A DNA stretch of 64,000 bases from Coffea arabica. Taxonomy: Eukaryota > Streptophyta > Magnoliopsida > Gentianales > Rubiaceae. The number at the start of each line of letters is the position of its first letter. Positions within the stretch are counted from its first letter, which is position 1. Below the pieces are notes generated by a model that was not told the origin of the DNA, made no database searches, and worked only from the letters and a program-made list of their open reading frames with translations. The stretch spans positions 24,305,557-24,369,556 of the forward strand of contig NC_092320.1 of assembly GCF_036785885.1 (NCBI RefSeq). The letters are read 5' to 3'. Positions 1-9,565 of the stretch are shown here, piece by piece. Made by a program: the position numbers and the translations under genes.

Positions 1-15
1 CAGAAAAAGGCTATC

Positions 16-1341
16 TTGGTCACAAAGTATGAATCATTCAAAATTGAACCTCTTGAGGATATTGACAAAATGTATTGCACGTTCAATAACTTGATCAAAG
101 ATCTCGAGGTGTTGGGCAAAGAGTACACCTTGAGAGAGAAGAACAGGAAAATTCTCAATGCATTGGGCAAAGAATGGAAAAATAAAGTGACTGCAATAGA
201 GGAGGCTAAGGATTTAAATTCTGTTCCTATTGAATCTCTCATTAACTCACTAACCTCTTATGAGTTGAAGTTGAAATCTAAAGTGCAGGAGGAAGAGAAT
301 GCTAGAGCAAAGAGAAACATTGCTCTAAAGAATACCCAAGATGAAGATGATCCAGCTCACTTGAATGATGAAGACTCGGATGGTGATGATAATGATCTTG
401 CTCTCATCACAAGAGGCTTCAAGAGAATCTTGAATAAAAGGAAGTTTAGAAGGGGAGGACCTAGCAATCAATTTCAAAATTATTCATCAAATGCAAGGAA
501 CAAAGGAAAATAAGAATTCAACAAGAAGCAAGTGGACAAATGCTATGAATGTGGACAGCCTGGACACTATGCAAACGAATGCCCCATGAAGAAAATGAAA
601 GATGGGAAAGCTGATCGAAAGCCAAGATTCAACAACTTCCAGATTACTTGGAATGAATGCAACTCCGAAGGGGAAGTTGAAGAAGAGGAAGAATCAGTTC
701 AAATGGCCTTCATGGCAATTGGAGATAATGAGGTAACTTCCATACACTCTCAATCTGAAAGTGATGATGAAGAAGATGATGATCGTGAATCCTTTGTTGA
801 AAAACTGCATAATGCCTTGAAGGAATCTTATGATAAAAACAAGCAGCTAAAACAGAAAATTGCTTTTCTCATTCATGAAAATGCAAGTCTTCTTCAACAA
901 AATAAACAACTAAAGACTGACAATAAATATCTTGTAAGAGCCGGATTTGATGTTCAAAATGAGTTTGATAGAAAGACAAGTATTTGTGAAATGCTGAAGG
1001 AAAGGCATGGTGATTTGAAGAAAAGAATGGACAACTTGGATGAGACTTTGAAAGCAAGAAAGCAAGATTTTCTCAAAAAGAACATGTTATCTACCTTTCT
1101 TACTGCTCATCAAAGAACATTAGCACACAACAAAAATGCACATGATTTCACAATATATAGAAGAATTGGATTGAGATATGTCAAACCATTACATGTTAAT
1201 GACTCTTCCATTATGTGTAGTTTTTGTTGTCAAAAAGGGCATTTGAAAGGAGATTGCTATGTGAAAAGAAATCTGAACAAATGGATGAGATGCATGTGGT
1301 TAGTTAGACATAATGCTAACTATTGTGGACCCAAAAATTAA
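16..1341 (+). pseudogene. copia gag (UBN2-type) with two zinc knuckles
   Basis: Retrotransposon Gag, which would package the element's RNA. The first part (16-513) is a charged helical UBN2-like gag domain with an acidic segment. A TAA at 511-513 interrupts the frame, which then continues in phase from 514. A CCHC knuckle follows (CYECGQPGHYANECP, from 541), then an acidic and coiled-coil stretch, then a second knuckle (CSFCCQKGHLKGDC, about 1219-1258). The in-phase stop and the shift of frame to the next domain mark it as non-functional. Gag family assignment is from the knuckles and from position before the protease. Confidence 0.8.
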
Positions 1342-2315
1342 AAAGGGTACCAAACACTTTCTCTTTTCAGGAAAAAGGCTCAAACAAGTCCAAATGGTTT
1401 ATTGATAGTGGCTGCTCAAGGCATATGACCGGTGATCCCTCTTTGTTCATAAAGCTAAAATCAAAATCAAGTGGAAAGGTGACATTTGGTGATGATGTGA
1501 AAGTTAAGACAATTGGAATAGGTGATGTTGGTAAGGATGGTAACACTTTTGTTCATAATATGCTCTTAGTTGATAACTTATGTTATAACTTGCTTAGTGT
1601 TAATCAATTGTGTGATAAAGACTTGAATGTGTTGTTTAAAAAGCATGAATACATTGTGCTTGATTCCAAATATAATGTTGTGTTCAAAGGTAAGAGGTTT
1701 AATGACATATATATTGTGGTTCTTGATAAAATTGATTCATCTAGCTTCAAATGTCTTAAAGCTTCAAATGAAGATCCTTGGTTGTGGCATAGGAGACTTT
1801 GTCATTTTAACATGGATTTACTAAAGGAAATTTCGAAAAAGGAGCTGGTTAGAGACTTGCCAAAAATCAGTTTTGAAAAGGATAAAATTTGTGATGCATG
1901 TCAATTTGGAAAGCAAACAAAAGTTTCTTTTAAACCAAAGAAGTGTGTATCAACTTCTAAACCTTTAGAACTCTTGCATCTTGACTTATTTGGTCCTACT
2001 CAAATCACTAGCTTGGGAGGTAAGAAATACTGCTTTGTGATTGTGGATGATTATTCTAGATATATTTGGGTGATATTTCTTGCTCATAAGGATGATGCCT
2101 TCAAGAATTTCACTTCATTGTTTGCTAAAGTGCAAAATTTGCTTGGTTTAAAAATTGTTAGGATTAGAAGTGATAATGGAACGGAATTCAAGTATTGTGG
2201 TTTTTCAAAATTTTGTTATCATAATGGCATAACACATGAGTTTTCTATTGCAAGAACTCCACAACAAAATGGAGTTGTATTTCTTTTACTGTTTTCGAGT
2301 AAAGATTCGTATTGA
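1323..2315 (+). pseudogene. copia protease end / GAG-pre-integrase / integrase, truncated
   Basis: Polyprotein piece of the Sirevirus-like element. The pattern WFIDSGCSRHMTG (from about 1395) is the copia protease active site (DSG). The gag-pre-integrase zinc motif follows (WHRRLCH ... CDACQFGK). The integrase core has its first catalytic Asp in LLHLDLFGP, VDDYSRYIWV, and its second in IRSDNGTEF. The sequence then reaches TPQQNGVV and leaves the family exactly where the third catalytic residue (ERKNR) should be, at about 2276. It ends in a few unrelated residues and a stop. The missing Glu and missing RT show a deletion junction inside the integrase rather than a stop mutation. Confidence 0.85.
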
Positions 2316-3000
2316 TTTTGGTTTTGTCATGTGCAAATTTTTACTTCGCTATGCCACTGATTCTCGCAAAAAATTATCTTATGGAAAATTTCTTCAAAAG
2401 ATTTTTGAATTTTACAAAGTACCAATTCTAGATGTTTGTCCCAAAGAAGCATCTTCTTATGCCTTTACCAAAGGATATTTTGAAAGGAAAAATCTTGTCT
2501 TTAAGGATAATCTATGGGTTTATAAGGGGGCATCATCTAGTGAACGTAGGTCTAAGACTACACATGATCCACTACACACTCTTTCATCTGTTGCACTCAC
2601 TCTCATTCATCCCAAGAAGTCTGTCACTAAGGCATCTTCCTCCTCCAATGATGAAATGATTGAGCTCCTTCGTGAACTCAAACAGCATGTTCTTCTTCTG
2701 AAACATGGTCTAATGCTCACCATGTCCTCTGAGCAACAAACAGCCTACCTAGACAAAAAGAACCTTCTTTTTTCCCCACCTGTGGTTGAGGAAGTTTCCC
2801 ATGGCAAAGAGCCACGCCCCACTGATCCAAGTTCATCAATTCCAGACCCGAGCTCATCAACTCCCGTGACTCCTCATGACTCTTCCACATCAGATAAAGG
2901 CAAGGTACCAGTTCAAAAAGCTGCTGAAAATGATGAAGAAACTGAAGAGGAGGATCTCTCCCAATATCAGCTCCCTCGAAGGACACCTGGATCCACCTAG
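2290..3000 (+). pseudogene. unrecognised 3' reading frame of the Sirevirus-like element
   Basis: Open frame 1 runs on past the integrase junction to a TAG at 2998-3000. The first half contains LSYGKFLQKIFEFYKVPI and WVYKG, loosely reminiscent of 'putative plant transposon protein' tails. The second half is low complexity: Ser-rich, a Pro-Ser-Thr segment with repeated DPSSS, then an acidic end. It sits where Sireviruses carry an envelope-like or extra ORF, but no transmembrane helix or signal peptide is evident, so an envelope role is not supported. No start of its own is evident; it is probably the C-terminal part of a longer ORF whose beginning was deleted with RT. Confidence 0.45.
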
Positions 3001-3252
3001 TTCACCATTTAGGATCACATAGGGCCATTTGCATTTTGTTTGACTATTTCATGTGTTTCTAGTGTTTGTGATGTTCAACAATGGATATGTAGATGTAATG
3101 CTTATGTTTATGTTGTGTTCGTTTAGTACTTTTTGATGGATGATTATGGCTGTAATGGTTATGGATATGTGGATGGATGTTTAAGTATTTTGAATGATGA
3201 ATGTTTGGATGTGATAACGTTTAGACCTGATTGATTGGCCTTTTGTGATCAC

Positions 3253-3539
3253 AAAAAGGGGGAGAGGACTGGATTGGATTGATTGATGATTTAATTGAAA
3301 TTGAATTGGCTGATGGATTGGATTGGTAAAATGTTGGATGTTGGTTGCTTAATTGTTATGTTTTTGGATAATTGATTAATTCGGTAGGGTAGCCAAGTGA
3401 GGGGGAGTTTTTCAAATTTTTGCTCTATGATCCACAAAGTAAGGGGGAGTTTTTGTTAATTGAGAAAGGGGGAGCTTATATTGCAATCATCAAATCTCAT
3501 TTCAAATCATTGTTTTGTCATCATAAAAAATGGGGAGAA
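3253..3539 (+). promoter_or_regulatory. multiple polypurine tracts before the 3' LTR
   Basis: Five purine tracts occur at about 3253-3264, 3399-3406, 3441-3449, 3463-3474 and 3530-3538, most with the core AGGGGGAG. The last lies immediately before the LTR start (TG at 3540) and is the likely plus-strand priming site. Such multiplied tracts are a known Sirevirus feature. No coding sequence is seen from 3001 to 3539. Confidence 0.7.
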
Positions 3540-4631
3540 TGTTATTCTTGGTTTTGATGATCACAAAGTACTTTGAAATGTTTATCTAACTCTCTTCAAA
3601 TATAAGTGTTTTTTGCCTATCAAAGAATCAGGTACGAATATGTCAAGAAATGAAAATCAACCAAAAGAAGAAGCAAAAACAGGACACTCATGTCGGACGT
3701 CCGAAGGAATCTGTCGGACGTCCAAAAGGATAAAGAACATCAAGAAGGAAGCTCTGTCGGATGCTCATAAGGAATCGTCGGACGTCCGGAAGGATCGGAC
3801 GCACGCCTCGGACGCACATCAACCGCGTCGGACGTCCGAAAAATTCCAAGAAAACTTGCCAACTCTCTGGCGACGATCGGACGCTGATGCTGTCGGACGA
3901 TAAAAAATGCATCGGACGTCTGAACTACAATTTGGCTGTTTTCGGACGATGGGTTCGGACGATGGGTTCGAACGATGATTTGGTCGTCGGACGTCCGACA
4001 GTCCCAACGGCTAGCTGACTCTTCATCTGTCTTCTATCCGTTTGAAGCATTAATGAAACCCATTTTTGGTCCCCTTTAAATACAAACTGTTCTGAACCAA
4101 GAAGAGACTTTTGCACACTTTGTTTACAAGATCTCAAGAGATATTTTAGATAGAAAATAGTCTCCAAACCTAGATTTGTTCTCAAAGTGGTGTGAATTTC
4201 TTGTGAGCATTTCTCTTGTGGTTGAAAGTTTCATTAGTGTAGCTTTGTTGAGGGTTATCTGAGTGATTGTAAAACTTCTTTGCTTGACTAAATGAGGCTT
4301 AGGGCAAGGAGGAAGTGCTCCCTCCATTGTACATCTAGTTGATCATTTTTCATCAAAGAGAAGTTGCTCAACTTAGTGATTGGTTTTCAAGTTTGAGGAA
4401 AGTTTGGTAGACAATCGGTTTGATATTCTATCTTATTCTTTTTGTTTAATAAAATTCTCATTGCTTATCTATACTTGTTTTTCTAATCAACATTGCTCTC
4501 TCTTCTAATCTACTTGGTTGATCATTACTAGAAAAGAAGATAAATTTTTATTAAAGAAAAAGTGCATAAATTTGATTAAAATTTTAATCAACCTAATTCA
4601 TCCCCCTCTTAGGTTGTCTTTGGACCTTACA
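3540..4631 (+). repeat. Sirevirus-like LTR (3' LTR), 1092 bp
   Basis: It begins TGTTATTCTTGG directly after a purine tract and ends ...GGACCTTACA, the usual end of this LTR class, which is preceded by a CCCCCTCTTAGG stretch. The U3 part (3690-4005) holds a cluster of TCGGACG motifs. A TATA-like TTTAAATA lies at 4075-4082. Ends are by motif only, because the partner LTR is outside the window. Confidence 0.75.
3690..4005 (+). repeat. array of TCGGACG / TCGGACGTCCGA motifs in U3
   Basis: About a dozen TCGGACG-like units, several as the full 12-bp palindrome TCGGACGTCCGA or one-base variants, lie in roughly 315 bp upstream of the TATA-like element at 4075. Spacing is irregular, so it is a cluster of dispersed palindromes, not a tandem satellite. 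The segment is CpG-rich against AT-rich surroundings. Confidence 0.8.
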
Positions 4632-6410
4632 GTAAGTGCCCAAAAATACAAAATTCATAGATTGCTCTCTTACCAAAATTATCATCACCAAATAATTCAA
4701 AATAGCCACTACCATAATTAACCAAAAATTTCATACTGTCAATAAATTTTTTTGGAGTAAAATTTTTTGAATTCCAATGAAATTCATATCTATCAAATCA
4801 AATATCTTTCCATCATTTTGAGGAGAGTCGAAACCAATGATTTTTTCAATAATAATTTTTTTTCTTCGCATACCATATCAGACTTCTCTTCTTCTTTTAC
4901 CAAATTACTGCATTCTTTTCCTTCAATAAATTCATCACTCTCAATTTCTCCAAACAAAGTATGCAAATCAAAACTATCAACTGATTCAAGATTCTCAATC
5001 TTTCCTATATCATCAATAAATTTATCATTCTCAAAATTCACAAACCATCTCCAACAACCAGACTTTGGTTTGAAAGCATAATTCTTTTCAATCGTCTGCA
5101 AAACATATTAAATATTCTTCTAAAATCTCTAAGGTATTTTAGTACGACGAACAAAAATTTTGTAAATATATTTTGCCATTGTTTAACACATTATTTGAAA
5201 AAATAATCGTGCTTTCTTCTTAAAAACATGTTTTGGCAACTCACTTGCATCAACCGAACAAAGAATATCATTTAAATTACATTATTTGAGATATTTTTTC
5301 ATTATTAAAATCCAACCAAAATATGTATATCTATTTGTACTTATGGGAGTCAACATAAAAAAATTTTCACCATTAATCAGATCTCTATAATATTCCATTA
5401 TTTAATAATTCATATACCTGAATAAATTTTTTCTCCTTTCTGTCAAGTTTCCTGGTCTCCCTAGTTGATTGATCAATCAAATCTTTTAATCTGACAACTC
5501 ATAGCAATCAATAAATCTAACATAATTCCTCTCTAATCTCCGTCTTCACACCTGCAGTACCTATAGTAATCTAACAATTTTTAGACCAATCTTATGGTTG
5601 AATTTTTCACCAACTACACATTCCAGGACCAACTTTGTGGACTAACTCGATTAATTGAATACTTTTTTGCAACTTTGTGCCATAATTCTCTGATAGCGGA
5701 AATGCTCAAAACTAATCTCATAGTCTGGTTTTGATGCCAGTTGTAGAACCCAAATTTTAGAGTTCTAATAATAATTAATGCATGTAGGGTTATAAAATTG
5801 AAGGGATAAAAAAGACACTCAAAATAAATGTGGGAGAGAAGAAAATAATAAACTCAATTCACAATATTATTGAAATCTCAAACAATGGAAAAAGTCACAC
5901 AACAATAGAAAATTTGATAGACTCTTCTAGATTCTCTCTCTAGAAAACATCCTAAATAATGTCTTATTTATAATCTACTACACTTTATAATCTCAATCAA
6001 TGGAAAAAGTCACACAACAATAGAAAATTTTATAGACTCTTCTAGATTCTCTCTTTAGAAAACATCCTAAATAATATCTTATTTATAATCACTACATTTG
6101 TTGGGAAAGAAATCACTTGCATAAGAAATTATCAAATAAAACACAAATTTCTAAATCACACTACTAAAAGCTAATTCCAATAAAACTAATAAATAAATAA
6201 ATAAATACTTCTAAACTTGGTTTAGTATGCAAACATTTCTAGATGAGGGGAAAGAAAAAGGTAAAGTGATGAAATTTTGTGATTCGAATTATTGTCGTTG
6301 ATTGAATTATTGTCCTGATAAAGTTTTCTTTTGCGTTTTGTTTGTCGGCTTGAATTATTGTCCTCATTTGGCCTTTTGAGCTTCGTTTGTCAGATTTTCA
6401 GATGTAATCA
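4632..6410 (-). mobile_element. degenerate minus-strand LTR-element remnant
   Basis: No host gene is seen here. On the minus strand an LTR-like end (...TTCTACA) at about 5743 is followed by a primer-binding-like TGGCATCAAAACC, resembling the initiator-tRNA site TGGTATCAGAGC. Lower coordinates would be internal sequence, including a 102-codon minus-strand frame (5101-4793) that I do not recognise and do not call as a gene. The stretch from 5743 to about 6240 would be LTR and contains an internal duplication. 6240-6410 holds nothing identifiable. The far end, target duplication and family are not determined. Confidence 0.4.
5884..6094. repeat. 115-bp tandem duplication (1.8 copies)
   Basis: A unit starting AATGGAAAAAGTCACACAAC at 5884 recurs at 5999 with only a few substitutions, ending about 6094. 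Each copy carries, on the minus strand, the TATA-like GATTATAAATAAG, so a putative LTR promoter is duplicated. Confidence 0.85.
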
Positions 6411-6419
6411 TTTTTTCTT

Positions 6420-6620
6420 GGAAAAAAAGTCCTAATGGGCCTTCAACTCTTTTTCAGATAAAGTTTTAGCCCTCCAACAATTAACAGTAAAATTTTGGCC
6501 CTCAATCTAATAAAATAGAATATTCGTAGCCCTTCTGTCAAACCTAGCAGTTAAATTTGACGGGAAGCATCATCTCGTGAGACGCACGGCTAAATATTAA
6601 GGGCATTATAGTCTCTGAGC
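6420..6620 (+). repeat. left terminal inverted repeat of the Pack-MULE
   Basis: It pairs with 8275-8073 in inverted orientation. Shared blocks include TAAAGTTTTAGCCCT, CTAATAAAATAG, TTGACGG and AAGGGCATT. The outermost bases are GGAAAAAAAG. Confidence 0.9.
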
Positions 6621-6678
6621 AAAGTAAGAGTAAAAACACTTTCACCACTGATTTTCCCTCCAACAATTTCCACCCCTT

Positions 6679-7317
6679 TTGCTCCAAAACCCTAGTGCGA
6701 AAAAAATCAAACTATTCGATCCGGATGCTGCAGCGAAAGTGCTAATTGTTGTGCGTCAACTGGAACCAGATGGTCACAATTCATCGCTTGCTCTTAGTCA
6801 ATCCGAGTATTCTGCAGTGCTTGGGCATATCAATGTCCATACGCCTTCACAGAACTCAAATTTCTCACCATCTGCATCTTGGGCTGTTGGAGGTAAATAT
6901 ATAAAATGGACTTCAGGTTCTGAAGGGTCCAAGAAACTTAGTGTCAAGCTAATATGGCAATTGAAAGATGGAAAAGACACTGCATTCCCCATGTTTAATA
7001 ATTATGTCCAGAAACTGGCGGATCCCAAGCTAACTGACAAAGTACTTGCGGAAGTGGTAGAGTATCTTGGTGTTGCAAAAGTGGAAGTATTAAATCTCAA
7101 ACATACCTTTTTCCTTGTGTTTGGATCAACCAAAGGTACCTCTGCCTTCGTTGTTGGCAAGTCTTTAATGGTTGACAAGAAGAATTCCTCCCAAGGGTCC
7201 AATAGTAACATGCCTTGTCCTTCTTTGCCTTTGCGTCCAGTTCTACCTAGTCGATGTTTATATTGCTGTCTGTCAGCTGGCAAACCAATCTGCATGGCCA
7301 ATTGCTTAGTTTTTTAA
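6679..7317 (+). pseudogene. captured ENGase C-terminal fragment in a chimeric ORF
   Basis: A 212-codon plus-strand frame. Residues from about 34 to 137 match the C-terminal, non-catalytic part of plant cytosolic endo-beta-N-acetylglucosaminidase (GH85): SEYSAVLGHI, PSASW, a KLSVKLIWQLKDGK strand and EYLGVAKVE. The matching DNA is about 6765-7095. GH85 enzymes cleave N-glycan cores in the cytosol, but this piece lacks the catalytic domain. After about 7100 the frame runs antisense through the captured helicase exon, so the last 70 or so residues are meaningless as protein. The first 30 residues are unrecognised. Whether this chimeric frame is transcribed is unknown. Confidence 0.75.
7114..7285 (-). 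pseudogene. captured DEAD-box RNA helicase exon
   Basis: On the minus strand the peptide reads QIGLPADRQQY, HRLGRTGRKGKEGQG (helicase motif VI), WEEFFLSTIKDLP and DPNTRKK. This is the end of the helicase C domain of plant DEAD-box proteins of the RH26/RH31 type. A splice-acceptor-like ATGCAG precedes it and a donor-like AAAAAG|GTATG follows, so one exon was taken with intron edges. No ATPase domain is present. It lies inside the Pack-MULE, antisense to the ENGase piece. Confidence 0.8.
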
Positions 7318-7457
7318 GGAGCATTGCCGGGCCAAGAGTCGCTATTTGCTACTGCAAGATTAATTGATAATAAAGCTCGATGCCACCTCACAAATCACAC
7401 TCCCCATATGTCAACTATGAAAGCCTTGACTTCATGAAAACAAATGTTCTAATTGTG

Positions 7458-7900
7458 TCATGATCCCCCTCCCATATCTTTACCAGAATACTCGCCGCTG
7501 CCACCAAATGATGCCGCTGCAGCAGCAACATCAAGGCCGCCACCAATTGATGTCATTAAAACAGAAAATCCGCCTGATAGGCCTCCACCAGCTGCCATCC
7601 CTAATCCAAGAAGGTCAAGTGTAGTATGCTTAGGACCAAATACAGATGGAGTTCCCAACATCAGTTCCTTCAAGCTAGACCCACTATCACATGGCAGCCC
7701 AAGTCCTAGGCCTGCTGCCAATGATGCACTATCAGACTCAATTGCCTTCCCACCCAACTTCTGCTGCCCGCTGGAAGCTGACGCCGAAGAAACAATCCCG
7801 AACCCTCTCAGAAGTGAACATTAGTTGCTGCTGCTCCAATCTGAGCAGCTTTTTGTAGTAATGCTATTGCAGACATGGCAGGTTGTGGTGCAGCGCAAAC
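7458..7900 (-). pseudogene. captured IDD (INDETERMINATE-domain) factor C-terminal exon
   Basis: Minus-strand sequence from 7876 reads MSAIALLQKAAQIG, a near copy of the MSATALLQKAAQMG motif that marks the C-terminus of IDD C2H2 zinc-finger transcription factors. One base shift follows, near 7860-7820. The frame then gives LLRGFGIVSS, LGLGLP, TLDLLGLGM (the second IDD motif, usually TRDFLGL) and a Gly/Ala-rich tail to a stop at 7458-7460 that may be the native one. The zinc fingers are not present. IDD proteins bind DNA and partner with GRAS proteins in development; this fragment could keep neither activity. Confidence 0.8.
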
Positions 7901-8072
7901 TGCCTACGTTTTTGTCCTGCCGTTCCAAAATTTAATGAACCGTGATTTGCCAGCTGCCAACAATTTCCACCCCTTCTGCTGCTTCAAGCCTCAAATTTAT
8001 AATTCAAGTCTGCGATCTTGACGGGTCAGCCAAAGCTAGAAGATTCTCCTTTTCAAGATTTGCAAGTTCCCT

Positions 8073-8275
8073 CTTTTAGAGATTAAAATGCCCTTGATAT
8101 TTGATCGTGTATCTCACGGGATAATGCTTTCCGTCAATTTTAATTGTTGGGTTTAACAAAAGGATCATGAATATGCTATTTTATTAGACTGAGAGGCAAA
8201 ACTTTATCGTTAATTATTGAAGGGCTAAAACTTTACTTGGAAAAGAGTTGGAGACCCATTGTAACTTTTTTTTCC
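8073..8275 (-). repeat. right terminal inverted repeat of the Pack-MULE
   Basis: Inverted partner of 6420-6620. It ends at CC (8274-8275) and is followed at once by the 9-bp duplication TTTTTTCTT. Confidence 0.9.
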
Positions 8276-8284
8276 TTTTTTCTT

Positions 8285-8539
8285 TTTTGTCGTCGGGTTT
8301 TTGTTTGGCCTGACTTGATTCGGACGAATCTGTTTCTGTTGGACTCGAAGATGAATCGGTCCGCGTCAATCGAGTTTTGGCCGACTTCTCAATGATTCTT
8401 CTCTCTGCGAGGGGACTTGGAATGGTTGTGGACCGCAGTCCTCCATTTTGGTGATGAATCGGCCGAGTCATCTTGGACTCGGCTTCATCTTTGAACCATA
8501 GTGTTGACAGAAGTATGTCCAAGGCAGCAATAGGCTGAT
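8285..8539. other. intergenic, nothing recognised
   Basis: Between the Pack-MULE and a chromovirus fragment. A minus-strand open frame of 115 codons (Ser/Thr/Lys-rich) covers it, but I recognise no family and see no gene structure. Confidence 0.5.
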
Positions 8540-8981
8540 TTATGCATAACAGATAAGGCAATTAGACATTGGAGATTTGGTTTATGTCAAGCTTCAGCCT
8601 TATAGGCTGCATTCGCTGAAACAAGAATCAGAAGCTATCACCGCATCACTTTGTGCCTTTCTGGAAAGAGTTGGACCTGTAGCTTATCAATTTCAGTTAC
8701 CAACAATTGCTAAGAAACACTCCACTTTCTACGTTTCTCTGCTAAAAAAGAAGGTTGGATCTCAGATGGTTGAGCAGCAAATTCCCTCCAATTTGATTGC
8801 TCAAGGTCATTTGCTACGGGAACTAGTGGCAATTCTGGATGGAAGATTAGTAAAATGCGGTCATGTGACTGCTACACAGATATTGGTGCAGTGGAGTGAC
8901 AGTTTCCATGAGCATGCTAGTCTGGAATTTTGGTTTGATCTTCATCAGCAACAACCCGAATTCAGTTGTTACATGTGGTAA
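8540..8981 (+). pseudogene. Ty3-gypsy chromovirus integrase C-terminus and chromodomain
   Basis: The plus-strand frame reads GDLVYVKLQPYR, then LLKKKVG, then ending in VQWSDS and the aromatic-rich tail of a chromodomain. This matches the last part of chromovirus pol (integrase C-terminal GPY/F region plus chromodomain, which steers integration to marked chromatin). The comparable intact region in element A is 24076-24500 on the minus strand. Nothing upstream of the integrase C-terminus survives, and no LTR is adjacent. Confidence 0.75.
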
Positions 8982-9180
8982 TTTTGATCTTTAAAAGCTT
9001 GAATGTTTTTATGATTCTTAAATGTCTCATAACCAGTTGAACATGTGCAATTGTCAATTGTGGTAATTTTTTTAAGTGGTATGGTCCATCTATTTCGAAG
9101 ATGACCAATGCTACAATGGCTGGATTGTTAAGGAATTTGAGATAGGTGTAAAAATAAAATAATGTTAACCAAGGCAGACT

Positions 9181-9565
9181 TGTGCAAGGTCAAAGCAAGA
9201 GCAAGGTGTGAGGATATTTATGGTTTCCTTGAAAATTATTCCTTCAATTGATGAAGGAATGAAGATACAGTTTAGTATAAGAGGAAGAAAAACAGAGGAA
9301 CGAGAGAGAGAGTTAAAGAGTTTCTGTTATTTCTTCCAAGATGCCAAAATGATGCGTACATGTTGGATTTATACTCTAATGAGTAACAAATTCCCAATTG
9401 ATTAACTCACTCATTATTAATGCAATAACAGTCTTAAACTAATTGGTTAACCACTGAATTAACACCCCAAACAACACCGTAACACTTAAATCCCCTCACC
9501 CCCATAAAATTGCTACTACTATTAACACAACTAGAAATTCAGTACTAATTCTTTAAAGCTTGACA
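9181..9565 (-). repeat. probable decayed chromovirus 3' LTR
   Basis: Bounded by TGTGCAAGG and ...CTTGACA, and followed by TTTCTCCCCTC, which on the minus strand is a purine tract (GAGGGGAGAAA) just before an LTR. The layout copies element A, whose LTR ends CATGACA before a CCCCTCC tract. There is no second copy to confirm the ends. Confidence 0.45.

Larger units (their letters stand above)
1..4631 (+). mobile_element. Sirevirus-like Ty1-copia element, 3' part, internally deleted
   Basis: The window opens inside a Ty1-copia element on the plus strand. In order it shows a gag domain (16-513), zinc knuckles, a protease/gag-pre-integrase region and an integrase core that stops abruptly near 2276. 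An unrelated tail reading frame follows to 3000, then a non-coding stretch with five purine tracts of the AAAGGGGGAG type, then an LTR (3540-4631). Repeated purine tracts between pol and the LTR, a long LTR and an extra 3' reading frame are typical of Sireviruses. Reverse transcriptase and RNase H are missing, so this is a deletion derivative. The 5' LTR lies outside the window, so the target duplication cannot be checked. Confidence 0.85.
6420..8275. mobile_element. chimeric Pack-MULE (non-autonomous Mutator-like element)
   Basis: The ends are inverted repeats of about 200 bp (6420-6620 and 8073-8275), beginning GGAAAAAAAGT on one side and GGAAAAAAAAGT on the other and staying about 80% identical. 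The 9 bases outside each end are identical (TTTTTTCTT at 6411-6419 and 8276-8284), matching the 9-bp duplication of Mutator-like elements. There is no transposase. Instead the interior has pieces of three host genes: an endo-beta-N-acetylglucosaminidase C-terminal part on plus, a DEAD-box helicase exon on minus and an IDD zinc-finger-factor terminal exon on minus. Intron edges are retained, so capture was at the DNA level. A T-rich target weakens the duplication slightly. Confidence 0.92.

Noticed and set aside
2236..3000. Envelope gene of a Sirevirus
   Set aside because: No signal peptide or transmembrane helix is seen; only the position is suggestive.
3690..4005. CRISPR-like or satellite array
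   Set aside because: Units are short palindromes at irregular spacing inside a plant LTR; there are no uniform repeats or spacers.
4793..5101. 102-codon minus-strand frame as a host gene
   Set aside because: No recognised family, no gene structure, and it lies in the internal region of a decayed LTR-like element.
7002..7301. Minus-strand frame with helicase motif VI taken as a helicase gene
   Set aside because: Only one exon-sized piece is present, bounded by intron edges, inside a Mutator-like element; no ATPase domain is nearby.
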